Counted from the stretch's first letter, positions 43,440-56,409 are shown. The stretch is 64,000 nt of DNA from Calliphora vicina (GCF_958450345.1 NC_088782.1:105120358-105184357), one strand, 5' to 3'. Numbers and translations are program-made. The notes: a model not told the origin generated them from the letters alone.

Positions 43440-45240
43440 CGTTACCAAAATATATTAAATAGATCATCATTTGTTGAATTTCGTGAAATTTTTCTGGTAT
43501 TGTGCTTAATCCTTTTTTCCTCGGCTTCCTCTGATAAATCTCCTAGTGGTACTAAATGATGATTAATGACATCTACTCCTTTATAAACAATCTCTTCCAT
43601 GAGTTTTTTTTTCGACTACTATAGCTTTATTGTATGCTTTTAATTTATCAAGGTATGTTTGCCACGATCTACTTTTATAGCTACTGTTAAAGTTCCCATG
43701 TATTTCCCTACTTAGCTTGGATAACTCCGAATTCCACCATGGATGGCAGCTTTTCTTAGCTTGACAACTGTTTTACTAAACGTTTACTCTAATTTTTCGA
43801 GACCAGTGTTCAAATTTTCAACAGCTGGCATAATCTTAAGTTTATGTCTAAGGATACCATTAAATTTGAACCAATCGGTCCTTCTTGAGTTCCTAAATTG
43901 TATTTTCTCTGTCGTGTTTTAAAGTCTAATTTCTAAGAGAATCAAATCCAATGGTCATAGAACGACCCAGTATTGGAATCATCCAGCTAAGTTCTGATAC
44001 CATAGATCTATCATTAATTTATATAATATCTAATACTTCCTCTCAATCTACCTGAATTATTAATTGGAACTAATGAAATTAAGTAAAGACTCACCCCTTT
44101 CATTGATTTCACTGATACCCCATATTGAATACCTGGCATTGGCATCACAGTCACAGGGGACAGGAGACAGGAGACAGGAGAGCACCCACTTCGGCTGGAA
44201 GAGCTGTCTTCTCATGTAGCATGTAGCTTGAGGTAATCATAAAACTCACGTTATACACTCGACATTTGCTACTGTTAGGTCCGCTGAGCTAAGCTACGTA
44301 CAAAGAATAATGTTAATTCATGTCCGAGTCTGAAGTCCTGAAGTTTTGCACCTGGCCTATATTTAGTTCCTCTTCAGCTAAGATTACCCGAAGGTTATCT
44401 GTAGCACATTTCGAGTGCTGTAGATTTATCTGCACTACCTTAAGCGCCATTGTCTGAGAGCTTCTTCTCTATGAGTAGAGAGTTTGCAGATTCAATCTTA
44501 ACCGCTTTACTGCTCCCCGTACCTGTGTGTCGGAACATCTTTAACTTAGCGTCAATCACCCCGAAGAACAGGATAAAACCCGCCTTCTCAAGATCGTTTG
44601 AAAAAAATTTTGTGATGGCGAGAATTAGAAATGTGTGCACATCATCTTGTTCTGTGCGGATGTTGAGTCAGTCATCCACATGAATGTTGGTGTTTTGCAG
44701 CTTTAAACACTCCAACATCTTATGCGCATCTGTTGTAATTTTTGGTAACCAGATTCGTGCATTCGGTCTCATATAAACTTCTTGAGCAGGGATCAGTTTA
44801 AGACTCAAACCTTCCCATGCACCACTGATCTTTGCGTTGCATAAAACCTGCTAAGAAATACCTTTGAGAACTCGTTCAAGCATTTGATCACCCTGTAGCC
44901 CCGTTTAATCTCACCAGAGTCAAAACGAGGTGCCGTACAAGTCCTATTAGCAAACAAGTATTTCATAAAGAGTTCACGATTGATGATACCGCAATTTTCA
45001 GTCCCCAGAGCCATTAAAAAATGTCCTTTAACCATCTCGTTGAAGGATCGTCGAGCGGATATGGTCGTAATTGTTGCGGGTCTCGGAGTGGCTTTTTTAT
45101 CGACCACCTTTCTCCTTTTTCCCTTTGTCTGAGTGCTATTTTGATTGGACCTTTCTGTGTCTTCGGCTGCTGCCTTAGATGTGCTGAGGAGCGATTCCAA
45201 AATCTTTTGATACTCATCTACCACAGATGGGTATTTTAAC
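43440..45240 (-). pseudogene. LINE ORF1 and ORF2 endonuclease region
   Basis: ORF1 frame 44805-45224 carries a basic KGKRRKVVDKK patch and GEIKRGYRVIKCLNEF, then after a frameshift near 44826 AWEGLSLKLIPAQEVYMRPN, ARIWLPKITTDAHKMLECL and LEKAGFILFFGVIDAKLKMF; this resembles the DUF4780-like ORF1 tail. ORF2 starts ATGGCGCTTAAGG, overlapping the ORF1 stop by 11 bp (44440-44450), with ALKVVQINLQHSKCATDNL typical of the AP-endonuclease start. Decayed endonuclease (SDHRW-like), TDWFKFNGIL and KNSWKRL follow to about 43440. No RT is present. Confidence 0.7.
44163..44190. repeat. (GGAGACA)n short tandem repeat
   Basis: GGACAGGAGACAGGAGACAGGAG is a three-copy heptamer inside the decayed endonuclease region. 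Confidence 0.7.
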
Positions 45241-45413
45241 CGTTCTTCCTTATCACGTTCATGGGGCTGGCAGCATTCTTATCAACCGTTTTTTTAATGA
45301 CGACCCAAAGGAAAAACATTATTGGTGCTACCAATGCAAAATCACTAACTAAAATCTTTATTCGTTGAACTGTGTAACTGTTGTCGATGTTAGAAAGAGC
45401 ATCGAACATAAAA

Positions 45414-47548
45414 CAAGTAAGAGTACTATATTCGGCCGTGCCGAATCTTAAATACCCTCCACCTAAATATGATGGTATAAAAACTGCAATAATATAACAA
45501 TTGTTAGAAAGACTAGTTTACGCAGAAGATTTTTTATTTCAAATGTAACTGAAATTTATAACTGAAATTCCTATTAGAACGTATGAAATTTAACAATTTA
45601 TATACATAATAATTAGTTAATACGTTTGGATCAACATTTTTCCCTTTTAACCTCAAGTGAAGAAACAGAGTATAAAAAAGGGTATACAAATATATTTAGA
45701 CAAATTTCAAAATATTTGGTTGTGGGACTTATGCGGGAGCTATGACCTATTATGATTCGATTGTCATAAAATATTTTTACGTGATTTGTATGTATTTGTA
45801 TGAGAGCTGTGGCCAATTATGGACCAATATTCACGAAATTCAGTATTATGATTTTTGAATACAAATTACTGATCTGTGTACTATTTTGGTTTAATATATG
45901 GATGCTATGACCTATTATGGTCCTAAGTATTTAAGGGCTATTTTTGTAGTATTTCATATAAAGAACGCTATTAACAAGAGTGGACCTTATGTGGGAGCTA
46001 TGCCGAATTATGGACCAATATTTAAAAAATCTTGTAGTACGATTTTTGGATACAAATTACTGATCGGTGTAAAATTTTGGTTGAGTGTAGATTTTTATGG
46101 ATATTTGTGCACGGTAATGTGTTTTCCTGAAGTAGTTCTTATATGGAGGTTATGACCAATTATGGGCCTATCATCATAAAATTTGGTACATCGATTTTTG
46201 TATATATTGAATAAATTTGTTTCGAATTTCAACCTGATAACTATATTTGTAAGAAATTTATGAGCATATTAGTGATTATCGGGAGTGGACCTTATATGGG
46301 AGCTATGGTTAAATATGGACCGATATTCACAAAATCCAGAAGTATGATTACTGGATTCAAATTACTGGATCTGTGCGTAATTTCATTTTGATATCGATAT
46401 GTTTTTAATACTTTTTAAGGTTAATATCTTTTTTCGGAAATGGGCCTTATAGGGGAGCTATGACCAATTATCGGCCAATCTGCATAAAATTTGGAACAGT
46501 GATATCTATATATATGAGTATAATTTATGTGGAATTTTAGCATGATAAATGTATTTATAAGAGATTTATGAGTACTTAACTGATTTTTGGAAGTGGACCT
46601 TATATGGGAGCTATGGTCAAATATGGACCGATATTCACAAAATCCAGTAGTATGATTTCTAAATATAAACTATGGATGTGTGTGAAATTTTGTTTTGATA
46701 TTGATATTTTTTAGATATTTATGTAGGTTATTGTGTTTTTCGGAAGTGGTCCTTATATGGGAGTTATAACCAATTATCGGCCGATCTCCATATAATTAGG
46801 TACAGCGATTTTTGTATATATGGGGATTATTCATGTCGAATTTCAACTTGATAGCGATATTTATAAGACATTTATGCTTATTTAAGGGATTTTCGGAAGT
46901 ATACTTTATATGGGGGCTATGGTCAAATATGGGCCGATCCACGAAAAATTTTGTAATATAATTTCTTTTACCACGAAACTTATTTTTGCTGAATTTCATG
47001 TGGATATTCCTATTTTGTAGGCATTTATAGACCATAGAACCATATTTCGGGAAGAAATTTGTATGGGGGCTAGGAGAAATCATGGACCGATTCTTATAAT
47101 TTTCACCAGAGTTACTCCTTTTATCATAAAAGTAACGAGTGCAAAATTTTATGATATTAGCTGCAATATATTTACAAAAAATGTCCAAAAATATGTGAAA
47201 ATTATCAATTTTTTTTTGAGGTTGTCCCACATTTTCATTCATAACTTTGGTTGTACTGTACCGATTTCGCTGATTTTCAATACCAAACTGCTTAGGACAA
47301 TAATAAACATTTTTCTTGCAACTCTACTAAGTTTGTTTGCGTATTTTGGACGTGAGCGTGTTTTACACAGACGGACAGACGGACAGACGGACAGACAGAC
47401 GGACATGGCTCAATCGACTTAGAATTTCATAAGGATCAATAATATATATACTTTGTTGGGTCTCAGATGAATATTTCTCAATGTTACACACGGAATGACA
47501 AACTTATATATACCCTCATTCACCACTTATGGTGGTGGAGGGTATAAA
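45414..47548 (-). mobile_element. DINE-like array, unit A (with the only 3' end)
   Basis: Begins CAAGTAAG, ATTCGGCcgtgCCGAAT and AATACCCTCCACC (element 3' end), then internal repeats, the GACAGACGGACAGACGG tract (47370-47405), the core and the 5' hairpin ATACCCTCATTCACCAC/GTGGTGGAGGGTAT. It is the only unit holding the 266-bp 3' terminal part (45414-45679). Internal repeats fall at 45994, 46145, 46299, 46454, 46607, 46760, 46913 and 47066. Open frames on both strands are repeat shadows. Confidence 0.85.
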
Positions 47549-49352
47549 AAGGGTATACAAATATATTTAGACAAATTTCAAAATATTTGGTTGTGGGACT
47601 TATGCGGGAGCTATGACCTATTATGATTCGATTGTCATAAAATATTTTTACGTGATTTGTATGTATTTGTATGAGAGCTGTGGCCAATTATGGACCAATA
47701 TTCACGAAATTCAGTATTATGATTTTTGAATACAAATTACTGATCTGTGTACTATTTTGGTTTAATATATGGATGCTATGACCTATTATGGTCCTAAGTA
47801 TTTAAGGGCTATTTTTGTAGTATTTCATATAAAGAACGCTATTAACAAGAGTGGACCTTATGTGGGAGCTATGCCGAATTATGGACCAATATTTAAAAAA
47901 TCTTGTAGTACGATTTTTGGATACAAATTACTGATCGGTGTAAAATTTTGGTTGAGTGTAGATTTTTATGGATATTTGTGCACGGTAATGTGTTTTCCTG
48001 AAGTAGTTCTTATATGGAGGTTATGACCAATTATGGGCCTATCATCATAAAATTTGGTACATCGATTTTTGTATATATTGAATAAATTTGTTTTGAATTT
48101 CAACCTGATAACTATATTTGTAAGAAATTTATGAGGATTTTAGTGATTTTCGGGAGTGGACCTTATATGGGAGCTATGGTTAAATATGGACCGATATTCA
48201 CAAAATCCAGAAGTATGATTACTGGATACAAATTATTGATCTGTGCGTTATTTCATTTTGATATCGATATGTTTTTAATATTTTTTAAGGTTAATATCTT
48301 TTTTCGGAAATGGGACTTATAGGGGAGCTATGACCAATTATCGGCCAATCTGCATAAAATTTGGTACAGTGATATCTATATATATGAGTATAATTTTTGT
48401 CGAATTTTAGCATGATAAATGTATTTATAAGAGATTTATGAGTAGTTAACTGATTTTTGGAAGTGGACCTTATATGGGAGCTATGGTCAAATATGGACCG
48501 ATGTTCATAAAATCTAGTAGTATGATTTCTAAATATAAATATACGAATGTGTGTGAAATTTTGTTTTGATATTGATATTTTTAGGTATTTATGTAGGTTA
48601 TTGTGTTTTTCGGAAGTGGTCCTTATATGGGAGCTATACCAATTATTGGCCGATCATCATAGAATTAGGTACAACGATTTTGGTATATATGGGGATTATT
48701 TATGTCGAATTTCAACTTAATAGCGACATTTATAAGACATTTATGCTTATTTAAGAGATTTTCGGAAGTGTACTTTATATGGGGGCTATGGTCAAATATG
48801 GGCCGATCCACAAAAAATTTTGTAATATAATTTTTTTTACCACGAAACTTATTTTTGCTGAATTTTCTATGGATAGTGCTATTCTGTAGGCATTTATAGA
48901 CCATAGGACCATATTTCGGGAAGAAATTTGTATGGGGGCTAGGAGAAATCATGGACCGATTCTTATTATATTTACAAATATATTTACAAAAAATTTCCAA
49001 AAATATGTGAAAATTATCAATTTTTTTTTGAGGTAGTCCCACATTTTAATTCATAACTTTGGTTCCACTATACCGATTTCACTGATTTTCAATACCAAAC
49101 TGCTTAGGACAATAATGAACAGTTTTCTTGCAACTCTACTAAGTTTGTTTGCGTATTTTGGACGTGAGCGTGTTTTACACAGACGGACAGACGGACAGAC
49201 AGACAGACATGGCTCAATCGACTTAGAATTTCATAAGGATCAATAATATATATACTTTGTTGGGTCTCAGATGAATATTTCTCAATGTTACACACGGAAT
49301 GACAAACTTATATATACCCTCATTCACCACTTATGGTGGTGGAGGGTATAAA
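47549..49352 (-). mobile_element. DINE-like array, unit B (3' truncated)
   Basis: Starts directly at the internal sequence equivalent to 45680 (GGGTATACAAATATATTTAG). About 540 bp (from 47551) is nearly identical to unit A. A 67-bp stretch near 48965 is deleted. It ends with a complete 5' hairpin (49330-49348). Period to unit A start-equivalent is 1871 bp, to unit C 1804 bp. Confidence 0.85.
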
Positions 49353-51220
49353 AAGGGTATACAAATATATTTAGACAAATTTCAAAATATTTGGTTGTGG
49401 GACTTTTGCGGGAGCTATGACCTATTATGATTCGATTGTCATAAAATATTTTTACGTGATTTTTATGTATTTATATGAGAGCTGTGGCCAATTATGGACC
49501 AATATTCACAAAATTAAGTACTATGATTTTTGAATACAAATTACTGATCTGTGTACTATTTTGGTTCAATATATGGATGCTATGACCTATTATGATCCTA
49601 AGTATTTAAGGGCTTTTTTTGTAGAATTTCATATAAACAACGCTATTAACAAGAGTGGACCTTATGTGGGAGCTATGCCGAATTATGCACCAATATTTAA
49701 AAAATCTTGTAGTACGATTCTTGGATACAAATTACTGATCGGTGTAAAATTTTGTTTGAGTGTAGATTTTTATGGATATTTGTGCACGGTAATGTGTTTT
49801 CCTGAAGTAGTTCTTATATGGAGGTTATGACCAATTATGGGCCTATCATCATAAAATTTGGTACATCGATTTTTGTATATATTGAATAAATTTGTTTTGA
49901 ATTTCAACCTGATAACTATATTTGTAAGAAATTTATGAGGATTTTAGTGATTTTCGGGAGTGGACCTTATATGGGAGCTATGGTTAAATATGGACCGATA
50001 TTCACAAAATCCAGAAGTATGATTACTGGATTCAAATTACTGGATCTGTGCGTAATTTCATTTTGATATCGATATGTTTTTAATACTTTTTAAGGTTAAT
50101 ATCTTTTTTCGGAAATGGGCCTTATAGGGGAGCTATGACCAATTATCGGCCAATCTGCATAAAATTTGGAACAGTGATATCTATATATATGAGTATAATT
50201 TGTGTGGAATTTTAGCATGATAAATGTATTTATAAGAGATTTATGAGTACTTAACTGATTTTTGGAAGTGGACCTTATATGGGAGCTATGGTCAAATATG
50301 GACCGATATTCACAAAATCCAGTAGTATGATTTCTAAATATAAACTACGGATGTGTGTGAAATTTTGTTCTGATATTGATATTTTTTAGATATTTATGTA
50401 GGTTATTGTGTTTTTCGGAAGTGGTCCTTATATGGGAGCTATAACCAATTATCGGCCGATCTTCATAGAATTAGGTACAGCGATTTTGGTATATATGGGG
50501 ATTATTCATGTCGAATTACAACTTGATAGCGATATTTATAAGACATTTATGCTTATTTAAGAGATTTTCGGAAGTGTACTTTATATGGGGGCTATGGTCA
50601 AATATGGGCCGATCCACGAAAAATTTTGTAATTTAATTTCTTTTACCACGAAACTTATTTTTGCTGAATTTCATGTGGATATTCCTATTCTGTAGGCATT
50701 TATAGACCATAGAACCATATTTCGGGAAGAAATTTGTATGGGGGCTAGGAGAAATCATGGACCGATTCTTATAATTTTCAACAGAGTTACTCCTTTTATC
50801 ATAAAAGTAACGAGTGCAAAATTTTATGATGTTAGCTGCAATATATTTACAAAAAATGTCCAAAAATATGTGAAAATTATCAATTTTTTTTTGAGGTTGT
50901 CCCACATTTTCATTCATAACTTTGGTTCCACTGTACCGATTTCGCTGATTTTGAATACCAAACTGCTTAGGACAATAATAAACACTTTTCTTGCAACTCT
51001 ACTAAGTTTGTTTGCGTATTTTGGACGTGAGCGTGTTTTACACAGACGGACAGACGGACAGACGGACAGACAGACGGACATGGCTCAATCGACTTAGAAT
51101 TTCATAAGGATCAATAATATATATACTTTGTTGGGTCTCAGATGAATATTTCTCAATGTTACACACGGAATGACAAACTTATATATACCCTCATTCACCA
51201 CTTATGGTGGTGGAGGGTAT
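49353..51220 (-). mobile_element. DINE-like array, unit C (3' truncated)
   Basis: Starts at the same internal position as unit B and ends at the outer 5' hairpin near 51220. Its first 0.5 kb has private changes (GGGACTTTTGC; TATGATCCTAAG), whereas its second part agrees with unit A (TGGATTCAAATTACTGGATC) against unit B. The array is then followed by AAAAAGTGCAAAATAAGG host sequence. Confidence 0.85.
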
Positions 51221-52945
51221 AAAAAGTGCAAAATAAGGACCGCCCTTATGTATATGTAATAAAAAAAGCTCTAATGTTATCTGCAGATTGTTTCTAGGTA
51301 TTTAGAGATGTTAAAAATCATAGGTAGATTGATAATGAATTGAAATTATTAGACATGTTCGTTTACATCACACACAACCAAGAGGAGAAATGCTCTTAAT
51401 AAAAATAAATTGAAACTTTTTTTCATAAAGCGATACAACCCAGCTTTTTGTTGTTGACACACGTGCTGTGTTTATGTAAAAGCCTATCAATGTTCATGCA
51501 CTGGGGCTCCAATAGTTCTTATTGGTTTATGTAACCTATATTTTTTAATTCATTTTTCATAACTCAATTTACCTTTAAAACATTTTACACCCTTTTCCAT
51601 TCACCCACTTTCAACATACCAAAAATAATTGGAATTATTTTTATAACATGTCTACGAACAACACAACTCTTCCAACAAGTCATGTGTTCCTGAAACCGAA
51701 CATACATACAAACATTTATGAAGCAAATGTCTATCATATATGCTTGATCTTGGTATTTTTAATTAATTTATATGTCAAAATATGTTCTTATAACTTGTTA
51801 TTAAGCAAAAAAAAAAAATAAAAAAAATGTCTTACGAGCAAAACCATACATAACTTGACCAAAGCTATAAATAAGCCTGTACAATAGTTTTTTTTTATTT
51901 CCTCTTCAGTAAAATGTAAGAAAACTAGAAAAGAAAATTTAAATAACAATTTTCAAAACATGACTCTGATGACGATGATGCTGATTCTGTGCAATTGTTG
52001 AGCAAATGTTATGGAACAATGAATTTAATTTTTTTAGAATCAAATAGAAAACACTTATATAAACTTTTCAGGTATGTAAAAGGCAAAAATAGAAAAAAAA
52101 TAATACATAATTGAATAGAAGTTGAAAGAAGCAAGAAAATGGCAAATAAATATAGTGTTGGGTTAGTATGAAGTAAAAGAGCTAAAGGCGTATTTGTGTG
52201 AAATGAAAATTTCTATTTCAATATGTCAGTTATCTACTAAATAAAAAAAGTAAAATTATAGATCAGATTTCAAATTATATTCATCATTAAAATATATATA
52301 CATCCAAAATATTTGAAAGCTACAGATTAGTTATAAAGATAAATGTAAGAAAAATCTTAGAAATAGCTTAGAATAAAAAGAAACCTTCAATGGCTCAATA
52401 TAACACATCATAATTTGCTCATCAGTTAATGATCTGAAGAAAGTATGAAATCAGCTGATGTAGTTTTTGAATATCTACTTAAAGATCATGGTCCCAATAA
52501 TTAAATAAAGTGACCATAAAAAGATTTCGGGTGTTCCCAACTAAAATGAAAGTTTAGTTTATTCAAATATACAGCTCAATTATGAATAAAAATTCCCCAC
52601 AGAGCACGTTGGTCAATTCCGGCCAAAAATCCATAACTTCTTTATTTCTTCATAAAAATGTTTGAAATTTGGTATTTGAATTGAGAATAACATAACCGAT
52701 TGATCGATAAATATTTCGATGTTCAAACACAGGGTTTGGCAAAAACAGCATGGACGTTCTAAAAGTGGTTGAAATTTTGTCCAAAAATAAAGAATAAAAT
52801 ATGTTATCAAAAAAAATTGATCATTCAAATTTCGGATTTAATATACATGGTTTGTCCAAACATTCATGGACGCTTTAAAAGTATCGAAAAAATTAGCTTA
52901 TTCATGTAAATACTTGTAAATACTTGAAATTTGGTGTACATTTAA
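51221..52945. other. No gene seen
   Basis: A+T-rich DNA with an A-run near 51809. Near 52725 and 52850, the phrase TTTG.C.AAA...CATGGACG.T.TAAAAGT repeats, and again near 54695-54735, so the downstream LINE lies inside a dispersed non-coding repeat. Confidence 0.45.
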
Positions 52946-54655
52946 GTGTACATCCTTTTCAGGCTCAGCAAGATAGGTACCAAAGTAGTCGCATATGCTG
53001 ACGACGTTGTGCTTCTTATTCAGGGTAAGTTTCTTCCCACAATAAGTGAACTCATGGAATCAGCTCTCAGCGTTCTGCTATCACGGGCCAAGGAAAACGG
53101 TCTAGGTGTTAATACTGCCAAGACCGAACTGGTTCTTTTCACCAGGAGATATAAAACTCCAGAATTCAGATCTCCACGACTGGATGGTACTTTTCTATAT
53201 ATGTAAGAAAACCTTTGGGAAGAGATGGGGTCTTAAACCATACATTGTACACTGGATGTACACCGCGGTCATAAGACCTATTTTGACCTATGGGGCTCTT
53301 GTTTGGTGGAGATTGGTAGACACTAAGACTCACCTTTCTATTCTAAACAAGGTGCAAAGATTAGCATGTCTTGCAATTACTGGCTCTATGAAATCTACCC
53401 CTCTGGCCAGTCTAGAGACGATGCTAAATATAACTCCCCTTGATATATATATCAAATGCATTTCTGCTAAGTCGGCTCTACGACCTAAACAGTCGAGCGG
53501 ACTAAAGCATGATCGTATTGGTCATGGCACCATCCTACAAAAGATAGGCAGGCCAATCATAGGGCGGGAAACGGACTACATAATACCTACACCGAATTTT
53601 GACAGAACTTTTAAGACCAGAATACCGACAAGGCATGATTGGGCCGCGAACTCTGTCCTAAGGGATGACGTGATCTCAATCTACACTGATGGTTCAAAGA
53701 CAGAAAGAGACACGGGCTCGGGAATCTTCTCAGATGAACTGGACCTTTTGATGTCTATTCGATTACCCGATACCTGCACGGTTTTCCAGGCAGAGATTTA
53801 TGCCTTCGATACAGCCGCGAGAAGAATCCGGGAACTGAATCTCGAAAATTCGACTATACATATCTACTTGGACAGCCTTGCATCAATCAAGGCTCTTAAC
53901 TCCAACGTGATCAGGTCGAAATGTCTTCTCAATTGTATCAAATCACTGGCACAACTGACACAACATCACGTCGAGTTGATATGGGTTCCAGGACACGAGG
54001 GCATCCGGGGAAATGAAGTACCTGGTCGGGTCGTCCCTGGACGTATCTCTAGCGCAAAGGGATATTCACACTCCCCTGGTGACATTATCGAGATTGATAG
54101 ATGAATGGGCTTTGAGCGAGACGGAACTCAGGTGGTCAAATATCATCACTTGTAGAATATCCAGAATGCTCTGGCCCAATCTGACAGAGGATATAACTAG
54201 GACTCTTTTGTATCTTAGCAGGAATTCGATTAGGCTTCTTACTGGGCACTGTATGATTGGACATATGTCGGAACGTATGGGTTAACCACGTTATAGCTAC
54301 TGTAGAAGTTGTTTAGACGAAGAGGAGGATGAATCGGTACAGCACCTTCTATGTGAATGTACAGCCTTACAAGAGCATAGACTACTACATCTTGGTAAAG
54401 CTCTTTTCCATGATCTGGACTGTCTCAGAGATGTGTCACTAGTAAATATGATCAGGTTTATTAGAAGTACCGGTTGGTTCCCACGGGGACCACAGGAATC
54501 ACATAGTCAACGAAATTAGGGAGGGAAACTATTCTCACTTTATGTAAGAATTTTCAGCATAAGGGAATAGTATTTCTAAGGGTATCACAATGGGCCACAA
54601 GGCCTCCGAGTGAACCCGCTAAATTGCGAGCAACCCACGTAACCTAACCTAAGAA
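52946..54655 (+). pseudogene. LINE RT C-terminus, RNase H and 3' end
   Basis: RT motif C appears as VVAYADDVVLL (about 52990), then GLGVNTAKTELVLF, RWGLKPYIVHWMYTAVIRPI and YGALVWWRLV. The 332-codon frame 53106-54104 covers RNase H with ISIYTDGSK, VFQAEIYAF, IYLDSLASI and IWVPGHEGIRGNE, so Asp, Glu and Asp are kept. A frameshift after GNE leads to IDEWALSETELRWSN, LTGHCMIG, then CRSCLDEEEDESVQHLLCEC and STGWFPRG. The 3' UTR ends with TAACCTAACCTAA (54645-54655). I/LOA-type LINE, 5' truncated. The longest coherent coding relic in the window. Confidence 0.85.
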
Positions 54656-55655
54656 CAACACACTTGATCCATCGCAATATTAGAAATTGAATACAGGGGT
54701 TGGCCAAATAAACATTGACGTTATAAAAGTATCGAAAAAAGTATGTAATTTATGGAAATGACTTTAATTAGATTTACATATAATTAAAAATTACATAAAT
54801 TATCCATTGAAAAAATTCCGACATACAAATCGTGGTTTTGTCAAATCAGCATAGACGTAAATAGCTCTCAAACTTATATAATTTTTTAAATTGATCAAAA
54901 AAATACAAAACAATGTGTAAAATATGAAAGTACTGAAATCGTTCTGGTTATTTGAATTGCAGATAATTGCAGCTGAAATTTATAGTACTTAATCTTGATA
55001 CTATTAGATGTAATTTACACTTAACCTCTAATAGCCTCTTATAATTTGTTCTGGCCTTTCAAACTTTTGTTTAATTTAGTTTCTATAGATTTATAACTAG
55101 TTCCTAATCACTTCACTTTTATGTAAAAAGAACACGCAAAAACTCAGTAATAACCAGGTGGAATGGTTAACTGCTAACTGTTTTATAAAAACAGGCCACT
55201 TCGATTCAAAAGTAAAAAAATCACATTTTTCTAATATTAAAATGAAAAGAAAAAACCTTTGAATTCACAGCACTATAAATAACCATATAGTAACTTTATA
55301 GCCAAAATAATAATGATACTGTATATTCTGAACTGTTAAGAAAAATTTACCATCAAAATTTTATAAAAATTGAAAAACAAAAAAAATGTTTGGCCGGAAC
55401 TTACCACCGTGCATTGGGGGAAATGGAAATAAATGTGTAATTTTAAAACGACGTGTTTTTCCACCTTATGCCGGGGTAGATTTCGCGGCTCACAGGGTTC
55501 GTTACAAAAATCTATTTTTTAAGCGAAAGGATAAAAAGGCAATTTCTTTTTCTTACAACATTATAAATTGAACCTTATTTTTCTTAAACACTAACACAAC
55601 ACTTTATCACGACGTTAGCTGCCGACTGGCGGGGAGTAGAGCGGCCTGTTGTAGT
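54656..55655. other. No gene seen
   Basis: Contains the downstream copies of the GGTTTG.C.AAA...GACG repeat (54695, 54840). The open frame at 55386-55571 is basic and without a recognised domain. Confidence 0.4.
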
Positions 55656-55830
55656 CTTACGGAGAGAGGAACGGTGATGACGGGGAAAGACTTTCCCTAT
55701 ATACTCTCACGGAGAGAAGCACGGTGATGACGGGGAAAGGCTTCCCGTGGTACACTCTCATAGGGGGAGAGACACGGCGATGACAGAAAAAGGCTTCCCG
55801 TATATACTCTCTACACGTCTTAAGCCGTAG
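55656..55830. repeat. GC-richer 50-bp tandem repeat, three copies
   Basis: ACGGTGATGACGGGGAAAG (55671), again at 55721, and ACGGCGATGACAGAAAAAG (55774). Each is preceded by GGAGAGA and followed by CTTCCCGTATATACTCTC-like sequence. Periods are 50 and 53 bp. G+C is well above the surroundings. Read on the minus strand it is GAGTATATACGGGAAG, repeated TATA-like words that might belong to an LTR or transposon leader. Confidence 0.75.
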
Positions 55831-56409
55831 GGATTTTCTCCGTTGACTGCGGCATCACCACGGGCATCAACAAGAGGGATTTTAATAAAATTTCTCACGT
55901 TCCATTATATATACAGTACGTTACAGTCTTCTAACCCAGACTTAAGACACCCTAATGTCAGCGATAAGCTACTTTTCCCACTCATATACACAGTCGAGAA
56001 ACTCCGAAATAGACTTTATAGGGCCGGCCCAAATCCGAAAGTTGTATTTCATTGTACAGTGGGGCAGAATGAAAATTTTTTGAAAATAAATCTGGCATTT
56101 CTAAACGGCTGATCCGATCGGTATACAATAACGCGGGCGTAGCCAAGGAGTATTCGAGTTTAACTCATTAATTACCGGAAATTTAAACTTTGGAATTTTT
56201 TGATGAAAATTTCAGAAACGTTATAATTTTTAATATTTTTGGAAAAAAAATTTTGGAAAAAAAAATTTTGTTGTTTATGGTATGTATTTTGGAAAGTATA
56301 TTAGCAATTAATGTTTCAAAGTAGTTAGACGTAAACCAAGGTTACCATTAGATCGATTGTGTCGTAATTACAAAAAATATTTAATTACCAATGTCACTAT
56401 CAGTACCAA
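55831..56409. other. No gene seen
   Basis: A mixed-composition block (55831-56110) then A+T-rich DNA. CAGTGGGGCAGAATG at 56058 resembles a hAT or Tc1 end but no partner was found. Confidence 0.4.

Noticed and set aside
45994..47072. CRISPR-like regular spacing
   Set aside because: Units are diverged along their whole 153-bp length with no short identical repeat and unique spacer; the genome is eukaryotic.
46796..47422. Open frames of 119-148 codons on both strands recurring in the DINE-like array
   Set aside because: The same repeat is open on opposite strands and frames; copies differ by frameshifting indels. They are consequences of a repeat period divisible by three (153), not genes.
56058..56072. 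CAGTGGGGCAGAATG as a transposon end
   Set aside because: No inverted partner in the window.
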